Source: Nymphalis io
Lineage: Eukaryota > Arthropoda > Insecta > Lepidoptera > Nymphalidae
NCBI RefSeq assembly: GCF_905147045.1
Contig: NC_065894.1
Span: 6,795,501-6,859,500 of the forward strand
DNA length: 64,000 bases
Reading direction: 5' to 3'
Below, in pieces: positions 61,773 to 64,000 of this stretch. Made by a program: the position numbers and the translations under genes. Under the pieces are notes generated by a model. That model did no database searches, was not told the origin of the DNA, and saw only the letters and a list, made by a program, of their open reading frames with translations. Each line of letters opens with the position of its first letter. The first letter of the stretch is position 1.

Positions 61773-63529
61773 ACATATACGACAGTTTGCTCCACCAGCT
61801 ACTTTTTCACCACAATAACTAGTAATTAAAAGTTTGTTTACACCGAATACAATTTAAATATGCACAAAAAAAATATAGTCCAATTAGTAGGAAAATTATA
61901 AATGTTATTTATAAATATTATATTATATAAAAATTTAATAATTTAATAAGTGATTTAAAAGTCAGCAGCTTAAAAAACGTGTAAGAGAAAAGAAACTGCA
62001 ATCCAAAATGCTATCTAACATTAATATGAAAAGTTTGGACGTTCCTTTGTTATATTATATTTACGCAAATAAGCAAGTTTAATTTTTAATTTTAAACAGT
62101 ATTGCAAGTTACCAAAACAATCTTTTTTTTTGTTCATCTATTTGTCCGGAATAATATTTAAAACGAGTAAAAATTATAAATGTGAATAAATGGAGGCCCA
62201 ATTTCATCAAAATTGATCGGTTGATTCTATCAAAACTTATTACAACTTTAAGTTAAACGTACACATTTATCCCAATACTTTACGCGGGTGAAACTGCGGA
62301 GCACAACACGGAGTACTCATTTATACTTATGATATAATACGCGATTCAACGTTTTATTGTCATAAGCCTTGATATTTACACTTCCTAGTCTTATTTGGTA
62401 CCTCATTGCATACCAGGATATTAGTTAGCTATTTACTAACACTGTTGTATTTGTATGTTTTGATTTTAATGTATTTATATAGATTAAGTATTAACTTCTA
62501 CCGGGGTTACATCTTACATGGAAAATTGTTCCATAAATCGATTAAAATCTCAGCTATTTATTCGTTACGTGCAAGCATTTCGATACAAAGATTGTTTAAA
62601 TTATTGTTAAGAGTTAAAATAAAAATATGCTTAGCAAAAATAGTTAAAAATCACTATTACGACATAATCGTAGAAGCTATTCATTAAAATAACATCAATG
62701 GCCTAGATTGATCTATATCGTCTAAAGTATTTATGAAATATTTATAATATTTATAGTTTTTATTGAAATTTATTTTATCATATGGATGATAAAGAAAATA
62801 GATGAAAGAATGCACGGTATTGCGTAATGCATATTATTATCTGCACATACATTAAATCTTAAAAATACTAAGATCAAAAACATCGAACAATATTATTATA
62901 ACACCGAAAGCTTATACGCGTAATAAATTTTGTCGTAATAGATAAGAGCAAGATAACGCTTGACCTTAACCGCACCGCTTAAGTATTTTATCAGTAAACA
63001 ATAAACACTGCGATAGTGATGCGTCGCGCTAAGTGAAATCGGCTTTCACTATCGCAATAAGTGACAACTGACAGTATAGCGTGATTATGTTGACAAATTG
63101 GGGCAGTCATTGATGCGCTTGGATATTCAATGTCAACTTAGACGGCGATTTGAACTATTCTAACTTTTCTATTTTTATCTGCTGACATTTTTTGCCAATA
63201 ACGCGGCATACCGTGCATTTATCTTCCAATGTAATAAAATAATATATAATAAAAAAAACAAATAGTACAACGTGTTATATAAAATAAATGAAAACTTACC
63301 TTTCCAAAAAAAAAGGTTTTAAATACAGCAGTTGAATTTATTAATACTGTTGAATTAATTAATATAAACATTAAGTCAGTCATAATTTAATTACCACTTA
63401 AATAGAATTTAGGTTCATGGTTTCAACTCAATGTTAATATTGAAGCTAATTAAAATAAAAACTTGATGTCATTTTTGAATGCATCGTTTCGAAAGACTAC
63501 ACTATTTAGCAATTAGCGGTCATTTCAAA
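61773..63529. other. AT-rich DNA, possible old repeat
   Basis: AATTGATCGGTTGATTC and ACGCGGGTGAAACTGCGGAG (about 62210-62300) resemble, in complement, the CCGATC...GCGGGTTTCACC pattern of a lepidopteran repeat. The 93-codon frame at 62406-62687 is Leu/Ile/Lys-rich and unrecognised. Confidence 0.4.
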
Positions 63530-64000
63530 TGATGAAATATCACAGTGGGGGTCCGAACGATGAACAATTATGCCACAACAATCATAATTTATTGACAATC
63601 AACCGCCTTACAGGCCCGGTCTTGTCGGGCCCGGACCCTTTTACACCCGAATAAAAACCAACAGGCACGTCTCTACACAAAACATTTTCAAAGAACACGC
63701 TTTGTGGAAGATTGCCGTTATTATCTCAATAAACCAGCAGCGCCACATTGTCATCTCTTTTTAACACATAGATATCTAGTACGACGATAAAGGATAGCAA
63801 TATGTCACAATGATAAAAGCAAAAGGTGACGTGACGTAGACAGGATGCTCGAGCGCAGCTGGCTGGAACTTTTGTCTTTTTTTTTTCTTAAAAAAAGATT
63901 GGTTTCGCGCGGCTTAGCTCGGAACGACCCGTGCTTGTTTCCGTAATGGGGAACGGAAAATGTTAATGAGCGTTCGACAATACGTGTTGAATTATGTGCT
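63530..64000. promoter_or_regulatory. Candidate cis-regulatory module at right edge
   Basis: This is the most complex noncoding block in the window. It has CATAATTTATTGACAATC (homeodomain-like), a GGCCCG...CGGGCC pair (63615-63634), CGATAAAGGATAGC and ATGATAAAAGC (GATA-like), GGTGACGTGACGTAGAC (two CRE-like words), GCAGCTGG (E box) and TTCCGTAATGGGGAACGGAA. No open frame crosses it. It may continue past the edge into a promoter. Function is inferred. Confidence 0.3.

Noticed and set aside
62406..62687. 93-codon frame as a membrane protein gene
   Set aside because: No ATG at the start (TTG), AT-driven Leu/Ile/Lys composition, no motif and no splice context.
1..64000. A new multi-gene defence or metabolic system
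   Set aside because: No clusters of adjacent intact host genes exist here; coding content is almost wholly mobile-element derived.

Overview
The window looks like a piece of a lepidopteran (butterfly, probably nymphalid-type) nuclear genome. The background is very AT-rich and almost free of long reading frames. The recognisable islands are transposable elements of kinds known from Lepidoptera: a Jockey/CR1-type LINE, RTE-like and other LINE tails, cecropia-type mariners, and tRNA-headed and other SINEs. The organism call is inferred from these repeats; no host gene could be named. No bacterial-type operon, CRISPR array, rRNA or intact tRNA gene was seen.

Layout. 1-1612: minus-strand LINE carrying a long uninterrupted endonuclease/reverse-transcriptase frame that runs off the left edge. 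2.9-5.4 kb: an old tRNA-headed SINE (family B), a second tRNA-headed SINE (family C) and a decayed RTE-like LINE. 6.7-7.0 kb: first of eleven copies of SINE-A (others near 13.8, 22.6, 24.6, 26.1, 30.1, 33.4, 35.7, 37.0, 50.1 and 61.6 kb). 7.9-8.35 kb: unique, conserved-looking noncoding segment. 11.34-11.70 kb: GC-rich promoter-like segment followed by a possible first coding exon. 16.4 kb: short GC-elevated segment open on both strands. 17.3-18.0 kb and 52.6-53.9 kb: two mariner copies, one truncated and one full length with TIRs and TA target duplications. 24.2-24.9 kb: 108-bp tandem duplication and two strong hairpins. 35.2-35.6 kb: second fragment of the 1-1612 LINE. 43.0 and 54.8 kb: two good family B SINEs, one with a 15-bp target duplication. 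56.16-56.74 kb: 5'-truncated LINE tail with a 13-bp target duplication. 63.5-64.0 kb: possible cis-regulatory segment.

Functionally the region is intergenic or intronic and shaped by retrotransposition. SINE-A and a second element near 14.2 kb share an 18-base hairpin just before their poly(A) ends, which suggests that one LINE reverse transcriptase recognises both. Host function is limited to candidates: one possible first exon with promoter, two further promoter-like GC islands and several conserved-looking noncoding stretches. I found no convincing new multi-gene system. The least explained signals are the set of perfect short-loop inverted repeats, the deletion in the otherwise open LINE frame that coincides with the end of its second copy, and the possible exons at 11.5, 16.4 and 55.4 kb.
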